In this document: positions 9,235 through 17,699 of the stretch, piece by piece
Position numbering within the stretch: position 1 is the first letter of the stretch
Layout of the letters: the number at the start of each line of letters is the position of its first letter
NCBI GenBank assembly: GCA_016871315.1
Contig: VFZE01000035.1
Location: forward strand, 1-58,792
Reading direction: 5' to 3'
DNA: 58,792 bases
Source of the DNA: Acidimicrobiia bacterium
GTDB taxonomy: Bacteria > Acidobacteriota > Terriglobia > Bryobacterales > Bryobacteraceae
Notes under the pieces: model-generated
What the model was told of the DNA's origin: nothing
Database searches by the model: none
Seen by the model: the letters and a program-made list of their open reading frames with translations, nothing else
Made by a program: the position numbers and the translations under genes

Positions 9235-10703
9235 CTACTTCGGCTGGGCGTTCCCACCCACCAGATGGAGCGACAACACCTTGCCGGTCGAGGTACGGAA
9301 TGGCTCGGCGATGATCACTTCGACCGCTTCTGCGTGGCGCCAGACGCTGGAGGCCAAGCTGCCGCCATAGTAGGATCGGATTTCACGAAGGAAGGCTTCC
9401 CGCAACGCTTCCCTCGAGGTGGAGGCTGCGCGCGCTCACCCGCAGCATCAGCTGCGTTTGCCCGGCTCCTTCATATTCCACCGGTTGGTAATCTCCCGGG
9501 CTCCCGCCAAACAACGCCGGCATCTTTTCCTCCAGCAAACGCACGACATCGGTGCCCGTCAGTGTCATGCCCTGCCCGGTCAGTTTGCCGTAGCTGTGGA
9601 TGCCGTGAATCGTCTGCTGGAGGCCGATCTTCGAATAAGTGCAATCGCAGCCGGCCTCCCCGATGACGCCGTGGTCATCCATTTCCACGTTGATCAAAAA
9701 GTACGGCGCCACGGGAAGCAGCGTGGTGAAAAAAAACGAAGAAACCGGGGCCGATGGGTCCAACCTCGGCGATGCCGTAATGCGCAAACACCTCCGCGCC
9801 CGCCGCTTCAATCACCGCCCGCTTGCTGTCGGTCAGCGCCTCGCCGACGACTCGAAACAGAGTGCCGCCGATGTCCAGCTTGTTCTCCATGGCCGCCGCC
9901 GCAACACGCACCGCCGGACTCAGGAACGCGGAGAACAGGCATCGCCGGCCCTCACGCTTGAGGCGGGCCAAATGCGTTGCCACCGGCAAGAAATCGTTGG
10001 GCGGAAGATAGACGGGGAAAGGCATGGGCAGGCCCGCCAGCCTGACAGCCGCCACCATGAACCCCGTCGCCATCCGGTAGTGCAGGGAATCCTGCCCGCC
10101 GCCCATCGCATACCAGGCTTCCAAACGCCTCCCCTGGCGGAGTGTGCGCAGCGCCGGCAAAAGGCCGGAGGCGGACGGCAGAATCGGTTTCAGGTCCAGC
10201 CGGCATTGACCCTCCAGTCCGAACTCGGCCGCTGTCAGATCCTCGTAAGCCTCTCTGTGCGTCTCGAACGCCATGTTCAAAGGCGTCCGTGTTCCCTTGC
10301 TGCGGCTGCCGCTGCTCGAGTGATCCATGACACCTTCCACGAGCGGATTGAGAAAATCTTCCGGCTGCGCCTCGATCCGGAGGCCGGAGCGCACAATTGG
10401 CTGCTTGCCCTTGAACTCATCATGGGCGAGATAGACTCCGGCGCAATGAAGACCGGCAAGTGCGGCTTCCAATCCGTCGCGATGCACCGATTCCGCCAGG
10501 TCTTCATAGCTGCAACCGGCAAGCTGGAACATCGCGTGGTAGGGATGGCGGGTATTGCGGAACACGATGCGCCGCGCGAAGTCTAGAAACCGCGCCTCGC
10601 GCCGGGGAAGATTTTCTCGCAGACGACTGACAGGATCGGCGGCGCACGGCATGCGGGCCAAACAGGCCAGGCCCATCGCATTTTCGTTTACCTTGCAGCC
10701 TCG
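9235..10703 (-). pseudogene. Broken paralogue of the PaaK-like adenylating enzyme
   Basis: Its product is recognisably the same family as the intact gene at 16.1-17.7 kb. Shared blocks include RHPYHAMFQLAGCSYEDLA, the PPNDFLPVA segment, LSPAVRVAAAA, GEALTDSKRA.IE and EVGPIG, then in another frame FFFTTLLP, MDDHGV, SYGKLTGQGMTLTGT, and in a third frame YYGGSLASSVWRH with a LSLHLVG tail. About 31 residues between EVGPIG and FFFTTLLP are missing, next to a run of eight A's (+ strand) where the frame shifts. A second shift lies near 9420. The N-terminal homology continues upstream of the first Met to about 10703. The gene cannot make a full product. Confidence 0.85.
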
Positions 10704-10821
10704 GAAAACAGAATTCTCCTCCCCATCCCCTTTCCCCAGATAACCTCAGCCTAGTTCACACGCCGATCTAGTGTCTACTTCTCGCCGAGCCTTTCCACGC
10801 GCGGATGAAAAGCCTTTTAGC

Positions 10822-10902
10822 ATTCTTAGTCTGGTGCTTCTGTCCGCTACCATCGGGCTTCCGTATCTCCTTCCACCACCACGCCGGCCGCTTCAGGCCT
10901 GG
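10822..10902 (+). pseudogene. Shard of a second fused membrane/spermidine-synthase-like gene
   Basis: Direct nucleotide comparison within the window: both sites share the exact 20-mer CTGTCCGCTACCATCGGGCT, then near-identical TATCT..CT, then TCCACCACCACGCCG and CTTCAGGCCTGGT. The counterpart is 18913-18998. A small gap after TATCT breaks the frame. Nothing else of that gene is detectable by eye here. Its + orientation relative to the minus-strand PaaK-like pseudogene is the same as in the intact region. Confidence 0.85.
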
Positions 10903-11148
10903 TCACCGTGGTGGTCATGAACGCCGCCGGGAGTATGTTCGGCAACAGCGAACTTGTCCTGCGCCTGCCGTTCGCCGTCAGTGAGCGCTGTTCCCTGGTT
11001 TGTCTTCCGCTGGCTGTCGCTGATCTGGGACCGCTTGGCCGGACATGTCCACCGGTGGACTGCAGCCGGTGACCACACGTTTCGGCGTCACCCTGCGCCC
11101 GTTCCGCGTGTCGGCGGGATATATGCTCAGAAAATCGGCCGCATTGTC

Positions 11149-11262
11149 TGGCCGCCAATTCAGAACCCGGTTCATGCAGCGGCAGCAGCTTGCCAAAATG
11201 GTAGATGCCATGGTCGTCCACCTCCACGTTGATGATGAAGTAAGGAGCCAGCGCTGCATTCG
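11149..11262 (-). pseudogene. Third, minimal fragment of the PaaK-like family
   Basis: On the minus strand this reads APYFIINVEVDDHG then FGKLLPL. It parallels APYFLINVEMDDHG and YGKLTGQG of the pseudogene at 9.2-10.7 kb. The bases between the two blocks (about 75 in the other copies) are gone. The join lies where the other copies carry two short GCCGTG-like repeats, which suggests deletion by slippage. The fragment abuts the stop of the TonB receptor gene. Confidence 0.65.
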
Positions 11263-11263
11263 C

Positions 11264-14200
11264 TCAGAATCTATACTTCAGCGCGAGCTGGACCTGCCGC
11301 GCCGGGGTGGTGCTCTGTGTGATCCGGCCGGCGGTTCCCAACACATCACCGCGGTTGTTAAACAGCGCGGTTCCGGAAGGGATCTGAAGATTCGGGTGAT
11401 TGGTTAGATTAAAGGCTTCCAGCCGTAAACGGAGGGCTTGTCTGTCGTTGCCCCACAGTTGTTTGTGCACGGCCAGATCCAGCCCCGCCAGGTCCGGGCC
11501 TGTCAGTGTATGTCTGCCGAGAGTCCCGTGAAATCCTGCGGCCGGAAGAGCGAAAGCCCGGGGATCGAAATACCGCGCCGGATCGCCAAGGATCACCCGC
11601 TGCCCAGATGAGCCGGCCCAATCCGGACGCTGGCCGAAATCGTCGGAGCTGTGACTGATCCGCGCCTGGTCAAAGCCGACCCGCGGATTGAAGGGATGCC
11701 CGGTTTGCAGGGTCAGCAGGGAATGGATCTCCCATCCGGCAAGGAAGCGGCCGCCTCTGCCGCGCCAGGCAGGCAGGGCGTAGGAGTAGTTGAGGGCAAA
11801 GGAATGCCGCAAGTCGAAACTGGAAAGACCGCGGTTGAGCCGGAAATCGAAGATCGTCGGCACTCTGTCGGTGTTGAGGAATTCCGAAAAAACGGCGACG
11901 GAGGTTTCATCGATGGATTTCGCCCAGGCGTAGCGGCCCTGCATGCGAAAACCCCGGCGCCATTTCCGCTCCACGCCCAGCAGAAGCGAATGGTAGAAGG
12001 AATTGAACTCCATGCGGCGGATGCCTATCTGGTCAAACGCGGGGTTCAGGCGCGGCATGTTGGCAGGGAAGAACCATCGGCCATCGGGGAGCCGTTGCGG
12101 AGCGCTTGGATTGACGTTGCCAAGTTGGCCGGCCAGATGGAGGCCACGCGAGCCCGCATAGCCCAAGTGCACAACAAGGTCGGAACCGAACTGCCGTTCC
12201 AGTGATGCTTGAAACTGGAATAAGCGCGGCTGGTTGGGAGCGTAATCGAGCCCGTCCACCGCGGGGACCGGCGCCGTCGTGCTGGCGGCCGCCAGTAGAT
12301 TCGGAAACTGCGGACGAGCCGGGAACAGGCGCTCAAAGAAAGGCGGGACGCGCACGCCGGCGACCATCAGCTCGCGCGTGCTGATGAGGTCGAAGAAAAC
12401 ACCCGCGCCAGCCCGGAACACCGTCTTGCCGGAAGAAAAAGGGTCCCACGCAAGGGCGGCGCGGGGCGCGAAGTTCTTGCGCGAAGGATTCAGGAACAGC
12501 GGCCCGCCGGTGGTGACCCGCGTGTCGCGATCCGGCCTGGGCAGTGTCGCGACTTTGCCATTGACCTCCGAGGGCGGCGAATAGCTCTCGTAGCGCATTC
12601 CGAGCGACAGACTGAATTGCCGGGACACTTTCCAGTCCTCCTGCAGGAACGCGAAGAACTGGTGCTGCCGCCAGCCCCGGACGCTGTCGGAACCGGGTTT
12701 CATCAGATCCCCTGCGCGCGGCTGGGCCGTGAGAAGGTCGGCCACCGAGTCAAAGCGATACAGGCCGATGGCGTTGAGGTCGGCCCGCTGGTTGAAGCGG
12801 ATGCGATCGTACCCGGTTCCGAAACGCAGCGCATGAGGGCCGTGGATCCAGGCGGCGTCGTGCTGGAATTGGAAGTCGTCGACAGTATTGTGCCGTGGCC
12901 GCAGACGCGCCCGCAGCCCTCCGATATCGTCGAGCCCGGTGACCTGGATCACGCCAAGAAGTTGGCCTGGAATGAAGGACAGCGATGCCGGAATGGCATT
13001 CACCAGGCGCCCCGTCTCGGTGTTGCGGACCCGGCTGAATCCGGCCCGGAAAGTATGCAGCTGATTGGGCGAAGCCGTCCATTGCGCTTCCGTGTGCAGG
13101 AACTGGTAGCGCGAGTCGTGAATGAAATCCCAGATGCGGAAGGCTTCCGGCGCAGTGTTGAAGCCGTCATCAATGGTGTAGCGCGCGCCGATGCGCAGAA
13201 ACGGAGCGGCGATCCAGTCCAGCCTTCCGGTAGCATAGTCTTCCCGCGTTTGACTGGTCAGCTCGGTGATGAATTCTCCGGTTCCGTCGCCGAAGTCTCG
13301 TCCGTTGGGCCGGGGGTAAAGCTCCAGATAGGGAAGCACGGAGCGGGCGACCGGAACGGTCCGCACCCCCCCGGAGCCCGGCAGACGCCCCGCTCTGGCG
13401 TCGTCGCTCAGCGTGGAGGGCCGTTCGGTGCGGCCGGCCGATTCCCGGATGCCTTCATAGTTGGCGAGGAAGAAGAGTTTGTCGCGGCGCAGAGGCCCGC
13501 TTAGCAGTCCGCCGAATTGATTCCGGCGCAGTGGAGGAATCGGCTGGGAGTGCGGGTCAAAGAAGTTTTTTGCGTCCAGGGAACTGTTGCGGGCGAATTC
13601 ATAGGCGCTGCCATGGTGTTGGTTGCCGCCCGATCGGGACACGGCTGTCATCACCGCGCCCGCCGCGCGGCCGTACTCGGCGCTGAACGGGCTGGTGACA
13701 AGCCTAAGCTCGCTGATGCTCTCCAGACCCAGCAAGCGCCCGGCGGCGCTGGCGGGCGCTCCGCCGGCGGCGTCATTGATGTAAATGCCGTCGATGCGGA
13801 ATCCGTTCTGGTTTGGCCTTGCGCCGTTCACCGACAACGCGCTTCCGCTGCCCGTGGTGATCGACCGCGTTGCGGTGGCAGGCATTGTGGCCCCGGGCTG
13901 CTGCACGGCGAGATCGAAAAGATCGCGCCCGTTGAGCGGAAGTTCCTCCAAGCCACGGCGGGAAATCGAGCCGCCCCAATCCGCCGCACTTGCATTGACG
14001 AGTGGAGGATCGGAACTCACCACGATCCGCTCGGAGGTCGGACCCATGGCCATACGGAAGTCCACTCGCACCACTCTGCCGGCACGGATTTCGACATCCT
14101 GGCGCACTTCCGTTTTTAGCCCTGGATGCCGCACCTCAATCTCATAAACCGAAGGAGGGAGCCGCAGAGCCAGATACCGGCCCAGTGAGTCAGCCGCCAG

Positions 14201-14362
14201 CTTCCGCTCCGCCCGCGTGCTCACGTCCCGGATGCGGACTTCGGCGGCCGGCACAGGTTGTCCGGACGGATCGGCGATGATCCCTTCCACGGCTCCAGCC
14301 GTCTGCGCACACAACGGGCCCGCGAACAGAACCGGCAGCAACGCGGCGAAACTCCTCCTCAA
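11264..14362 (-). CDS. Oar-like TonB-dependent outer-membrane receptor
   Basis: About 1032 residues. After a signal peptide (FAALLPVLFAGPLCAQ) comes a carboxypeptidase-regulatory-like beta-sandwich (AGAVEGIIADPSGQPVPAAEVRI). A TonB plug follows (LEELPLNGRDLFDLAVQQPG, GFRIDGIYINDAAGG, ISELRLVTSPFSAEYGRAAG). Next is a long beta-barrel with repeats such as RHSFALNYSYALP and a terminal Phe (KYRF) typical of BAM substrates. It should import a bulky ligand across the outer membrane. I place the start at TTG 14362, one base past the permease stop and 6 bases after GGAGGA, so it is the last gene of the ABC/PaaK-like operon. A longer frame to 14413 would overlap the permease. Confidence 0.85.
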   Translation of the reverse strand: MRRSFAALLPVLFAGPLCAQTAGAVEGIIADPSGQPVPAAEVRIRDVSTRAERKLAADSLGRYLALRLPPSVYEIEVRHPGLKTEVRQDVEIRAGRVVRVDFRMAMGPTSERIVVSSDPPLVNASAADWGGSISRRGLEELPLNGRDLFDLAVQQPGATMPATATRSITTGSGSALSVNGARPNQNGFRIDGIYINDAAGGAPASAAGRLLGLESISELRLVTSPFSAEYGRAAGAVMTAVSRSGGNQHHGSAYEFARNSSLDAKNFFDPHSQPIPPLRRNQFGGLLSGPLRRDKLFFLANYEGIRESAGRTERPSTLSDDARAGRLPGSGGVRTVPVARSVLPYLELYPRPNGRDFGDGTGEFITELTSQTREDYATGRLDWIAAPFLRIGARYTIDDGFNTAPEAFRIWDFIHDSRYQFLHTEAQWTASPNQLHTFRAGFSRVRNTETGRLVNAIPASLSFIPGQLLGVIQVTGLDDIGGLRARLRPRHNTVDDFQFQHDAAWIHGPHALRFGTGYDRIRFNQRADLNAIGLYRFDSVADLLTAQPRAGDLMKPGSDSVRGWRQHQFFAFLQEDWKVSRQFSLSLGMRYESYSPPSEVNGKVATLPRPDRDTRVTTGGPLFLNPSRKNFAPRAALAWDPFSSGKTVFRAGAGVFFDLISTRELMVAGVRVPPFFERLFPARPQFPNLLAAASTTAPVPAVDGLDYAPNQPRLFQFQASLERQFGSDLVVHLGYAGSRGLHLAGQLGNVNPSAPQRLPDGRWFFPANMPRLNPAFDQIGIRRMEFNSFYHSLLLGVERKWRRGFRMQGRYAWAKSIDETSVAVFSEFLNTDRVPTIFDFRLNRGLSSFDLRHSFALNYSYALPAWRGRGGRFLAGWEIHSLLTLQTGHPFNPRVGFDQARISHSSDDFGQRPDWAGSSGQRVILGDPARYFDPRAFALPAAGFHGTLGRHTLTGPDLAGLDLAVHKQLWGNDRQALRLRLEAFNLTNHPNLQIPSGTALFNNRGDVLGTAGRITQSTTPARQVQLALKYRF

Positions 14363-14363
14363 C

Positions 14364-15116
14364 CTAATTCCTCCAGGGAACGAGCTTAAGCTCGATCCGC
14401 CGCATGACGGCATGCAGAATCGCGCCCAGCGCCGCGGTGAGAATCACCCCGATATAGAGCTTCTCCGTGGCGAAGGTCTGCCAGGACATCAGGATCATGC
14501 TGCCCAGTCCGTCCGGGGCGTTGATCAGCTCAATCGAGATCGTTACCACCAGCGCCCGGCCCGCGGCCAGCCGTAGCCCGGTGAACAGTTGCGGCATGCA
14601 TGCCGGCAGAAACACTTTCCGTAAAATCATCCATCGTCCCGCACCGTGATGCGATGCCAGCTCCACCCAGGAGCGATCGACTCCACGGATACCATCCAGC
14701 GCATGAAAGGCGACAAGAACGAACGCCGCCGCCGCCACCAGCAGAAGCCGCGAACTCTCGCCGACCCCGGCAAGCAGCATCACCATCGGCAGCAGGCTGA
14801 GCTTCGGCGCGGAGTACAAGGCCGACAATGACGGTTCCAGCGAGCGCCCTACGCGCCGCGACGCGCCCATCAGCGCGCCAAGGAGCAATCCGGCCACCGC
14901 GCCGCAAAAAAATCCAATCCCCATGCGGGTAACGGTGGCGCCGGCCTGCCTTCCCAGTTCCCCGGTGCCAGTCAGCCTCCATGCCGAAGCGGCCAGCCTG
15001 CTGGGAGCAGGAAAGAACAGTGGATCGAGAATCCCGAAACCGGAGCAGACCTCCCATCCCGTTACAGTTAGCAAAGGCAGCCAGAGACCCAGGGCAACTT
15101 GCTTGCTCATTTTCAT
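14364..15116 (-). CDS. ABC transporter permease (SsuC/TauC-like)
   Basis: A 250-residue membrane protein with about six hydrophobic segments. The binding-protein-dependent permease motif is SWVELASHHGAGRWMILRKVFLPACMP, the EAA loop that contacts the ATPase. The family is the NitT/TauT type, importing nitrate, sulfonates, aromatic acids or pyrimidine precursors. Its ATG overlaps the stop of the binding-protein gene (ATGA) and its stop is one base from the TonB receptor start. It should form the inner-membrane channel with the ATPase encoded at 17.7-18.4 kb. Confidence 0.85.
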   Translation of the reverse strand: MKMSKQVALGLWLPLLTVTGWEVCSGFGILDPLFFPAPSRLAASAWRLTGTGELGRQAGATVTRMGIGFFCGAVAGLLLGALMGASRRVGRSLEPSLSALYSAPKLSLLPMVMLLAGVGESSRLLLVAAAAFVLVAFHALDGIRGVDRSWVELASHHGAGRWMILRKVFLPACMPQLFTGLRLAAGRALVVTISIELINAPDGLGSMILMSWQTFATEKLYIGVILTAALGAILHAVMRRIELKLVPWRN

Positions 15117-16120
15117 AGCGTTCCCCGGGGCGCAGCGCCGGCCCACGCGCCAGCAGGTAGAAAGCGCCGGTCGATGAGCCGCTTCAGATCCACCGCCTGC
15201 GGGCAGAATCCCTTCTCCACGCTCCAGTTGATGAATCTCTGCAAACTGGTTTCATCGATGGCGCCATCCGGGGAGAATGTGGTTCTGCATGCTTCGCGCG
15301 TGTGTTTTGGATCCAAATTGTTGGACAGGGCGAAATCGTCCATGAATTTCGGCGTTGCCCCATTCTGAAAAGCTTCGGCAGCCCGGTGGTAGGCGGTAAG
15401 AAACGCGGTCCCGCGGCGTGGGTCACCGTCCAGGAGCGCGCTGCCGAACATGATGTGGGAATACTGAAATCCTGGCAGCACCCGGATTGCTCCTTTGACG
15501 GCAATGACACGCGGGTCGCCGCGGGCCGGATCCTTGTCGAAGTGGCCGTCGCTCAGCGTGGCGTCGATACGGCCCCCAAGCAGGGCGGCCAGCGCCTCCG
15601 CTCTTCTCAACAGGACAACTTCCACGTCCGTTGTTCTGAGACCGGCGTGGCGAAGGATCTCGTCGAGGAAGAATGCCGAAACTGTTGTCTTATGGGTGAT
15701 CGCGAGTTTCTTGCCTCGCAGTTGTTCGAAGCCGGCGAGCCCGTTGGGAAAAGCCTCCCTTCTGGTGTAGATGTCGCCCACCGTTCCGCAATCAGGAGTG
15801 AGCCTCTCTCGTCCAGCCACAACGGCGACACGCGCGCCACGCAAGACGGCGTTGAAGAGAGCGGGACCCGGCGAAAAGAAGGCCACGTCAAGTTTCCCGC
15901 CGGCTAGCAGCGGTATGGCTTCCGTGGAGTTGGGGCTCGCTACCAGATCCACGCCCAATCCCGCCTCGCGGAAATAGCCGCGCTCCCAGCCAAGATGCAG
16001 GCTGCTCATGCTGAGATATGGCGCCACCCCAACGCGGATCAACTGCTCATCCTCTTCCTTCCAGCGTGAGCAGCCGGCCGCCGTTACGGCCAGGACCGTA
16101 AGAGCTTTTCTACGAAGCAT
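15113..16120 (-). CDS. Periplasmic substrate-binding lipoprotein (NMT1/SsuA-like)
   Basis: 335 residues. The N-terminus MLRRKALTVLAVTAAGC carries a lipobox with Cys17. The body is a type II periplasmic binding fold of the NMT1/THI5/SsuA group: IRVGVAPYLSMSSLHLGWERGYF, EAIPLLAGGKLDVAFFSPGPAL, LRGKKLAITHKTTVSAFFLDEIL, EALAALLGGRIDATLSDG. It delivers substrate to the neighbouring permease. Its start overlaps the end of the PaaK-like gene by 11 bases. The group includes sulfonate, nitrate, aromatic-acid and thiamine-precursor binders, and the sequence alone does not choose among them. Confidence 0.85.
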   Translation of the reverse strand: MLRRKALTVLAVTAAGCSRWKEEDEQLIRVGVAPYLSMSSLHLGWERGYFREAGLGVDLVASPNSTEAIPLLAGGKLDVAFFSPGPALFNAVLRGARVAVVAGRERLTPDCGTVGDIYTRREAFPNGLAGFEQLRGKKLAITHKTTVSAFFLDEILRHAGLRTTDVEVVLLRRAEALAALLGGRIDATLSDGHFDKDPARGDPRVIAVKGAIRVLPGFQYSHIMFGSALLDGDPRRGTAFLTAYHRAAEAFQNGATPKFMDDFALSNNLDPKHTREACRTTFSPDGAIDETSLQRFINWSVEKGFCPQAVDLKRLIDRRFLPAGAWAGAAPRGTL

Positions 16121-17699
16121 GCTGGAAAGAAGCCTCCATGCCCACCAGATGCAGGGAAAGAACCTTGCCGTTGGAGGTCATGAACGGCTCTCCGATCTCC
16201 ACCTGAATGGCTCCCGAGTGCCGCCACACGCGCGATGCAAGGCTGCCGCCGTAGTGGGACCGCAGCTCGGTCAGAAAGAACTCCCTCACCGCATCGGCCG
16301 ATACAGGCCCGGCCCGCGGACTGATCCGCAGCGTAAGCTGCGTCTGTCCTCCGGCTTCATGCTCCACCAGTTGATAGTCGCCGGCACATCCTCCGAACCG
16401 CGCGGGGAGCCTTTGCTCCAGCAGTGCGACAATCCCGGTTCCGGCCAGCGTCATCCCCTGGCCGGTAAGTTTGCCGTAGCTGTAGATGCCATCGATGGTT
16501 GTCGTGAATCCGATGCGGGAGAACTGGCAATTGCAGCGTGCCCGGCCAAGCACGCCGTGATCGTCCATGCAGGCGTTGATGAGGATGCGCGGGTTGCACG
16601 GCAGCAGCGTGGTGAACAACAGGGCGTTGACCTTGGAGCCGGAAAGCGGCGCGGGACGGCTGTCGGCGATCACGGCGACCGAATCCTGGAACAGATGCAC
16701 GCGGTTGCCCACCCTCATCTGCCCGCAGGCATGGCCGATGGGGCCAACCTCGTGAATCCAGTAGTTGGGGAAAACCGAGGCGCCGCTGCTTTCGATCTCC
16801 GCGCGCTTGGCCTCCGTCAGCGCTTCTCCACCGACGCGGAACACCGCGCCGCGGATGTCCCATGCCTTCTCCTTCGCCGCCGCCGCGACACGCACCGCGG
16901 GGCTGACAAAGGTGGTAAGCAGGCACCGGTTGCCCTCCGCGCGGAGTTGCGCCAAAAACCGCGCCACCGGTGAAAAGTCGTTCTTGGGGAGATACTCCGG
17001 AAACCTCGCTCCGGCGCCCGCCAGATTGGCCAAAGCCACCATCAGATGCGTCGCCGCCCGATAGTGGCCCGAGTCCTTCATCCCGCCGCTCACCGTGAAC
17101 CACCGTTCGAGCCTTTGTCCCAGCCGGCGCGCACGCAGCCCCGCCGAGATTCCGATCGACGACGGAAGAATGGAAGCCAAGTGAACCCGGACATGGTCCT
17201 GCAGCGAGAGTTCCCGTGTAACGAGCACTTCATACATTTCGCGGTGCAGTTGAACGGCCACGCTGGTCCGCGTCCTTGTCCCCGCGCTCCTGCTCCCGCC
17301 GCTGCGGCCCTCCCACAGTCCCTTCTCCAGCGGATTCAGGAAACTCGCCGGGCTGGCCGGGATATGCCGTCCCGATCGCACGATCCCCGTCGTGCCCTTC
17401 ATCTCGTCATGGGTGAGATAGACGCCGGCGCGATTGACCGCCGCCAGCGCCCCCTCCAGACCCTCCTTGCGGACCATGCCGGCGAAATCCTCCAACGTGC
17501 AGCCCGCCAGCCGGAACATTTCCTGATAAGGATGCCCAGGCGAGGCGAATACGGTCCTCCGCAGCGTGTCCAGAAAAGTGCTCTCGCGGTTCTCCCACTG
17601 GCGGCGCAGCCGGCCCGGGGGATCGTCAAGCGGCTTGCTGCGCGCGATCTGCATCGCGCCCAACGCCATGCGCCCATAGTAGCCGGCTTCAAACAGCAT
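16110..17699 (-). CDS. PaaK-like/F390-synthetase-like adenylate-forming enzyme
   Basis: 529 residues of the phenylacetate-CoA ligase-like branch of adenylating enzymes. SGGSRSAGTRTRTSVA corresponds to the phosphate-binding Ser/Gly/Thr loop. VGGEALTEAKRAEIE and FPNYWIHEVGPIGHAC correspond to the GGE and YG.TE.G motifs, though Tyr-Gly-Met is replaced by Tyr-Trp-Ile. A C-terminal lid domain ends with TSNGKVLSLHLVG. It would activate a carboxylate with ATP and perhaps transfer it to CoA. The ATG at 17699 overlaps the ATPase gene by 11 bases; earlier in-frame codons are antisense shadow of that gene. Being inside an ABC operon suggests it activates the imported substrate. A broken and a fragmentary paralogue lie at 9.2-11.3 kb. 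Confidence 0.75.
   Translation of the reverse strand: MLFEAGYYGRMALGAMQIARSKPLDDPPGRLRRQWENRESTFLDTLRRTVFASPGHPYQEMFRLAGCTLEDFAGMVRKEGLEGALAAVNRAGVYLTHDEMKGTTGIVRSGRHIPASPASFLNPLEKGLWEGRSGGSRSAGTRTRTSVAVQLHREMYEVLVTRELSLQDHVRVHLASILPSSIGISAGLRARRLGQRLERWFTVSGGMKDSGHYRAATHLMVALANLAGAGARFPEYLPKNDFSPVARFLAQLRAEGNRCLLTTFVSPAVRVAAAAKEKAWDIRGAVFRVGGEALTEAKRAEIESSGASVFPNYWIHEVGPIGHACGQMRVGNRVHLFQDSVAVIADSRPAPLSGSKVNALLFTTLLPCNPRILINACMDDHGVLGRARCNCQFSRIGFTTTIDGIYSYGKLTGQGMTLAGTGIVALLEQRLPARFGGCAGDYQLVEHEAGGQTQLTLRISPRAGPVSADAVREFFLTELRSHYGGSLASRVWRHSGAIQVEIGEPFMTSNGKVLSLHLVGMEASFQHAS

Larger units (their letters stand above)
10704..11263. other. Gene-remnant spacer between the PaaK-like pseudogene and the TonB receptor
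   Basis: There is no intact gene in these 560 bases. At about 10822-10902 the + strand closely matches 18913-18998, inside the fused membrane/spermidine-synthase-like gene. At about 11149-11250 the minus strand matches the C-terminal half of the PaaK-like family (NVEVDDHG, then FGKL). Between them a + frame reads like a scrap of a GT39-type protein (MFGNSELVLRLPFAV), but too short to claim. The segment looks like debris of a duplicated copy of the 16-19 kb region. Confidence 0.7.

Noticed and set aside
10902-11000. Possible GT39/ArnT-type fragment (MFGNSELVLRLPFAV)
   Set aside because: The match is a short common pattern. Unlike the neighbouring shard, no stretch of near-identical DNA links it to the GT39-like gene in this window.
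16110-17699. Naming the intact adenylating gene paaK
   Set aside because: Family motifs fit, but the core Tyr-Gly-Met is changed to Tyr-Trp-Ile and no phenylacetate pathway genes are near, so substrate-level naming is unsafe.
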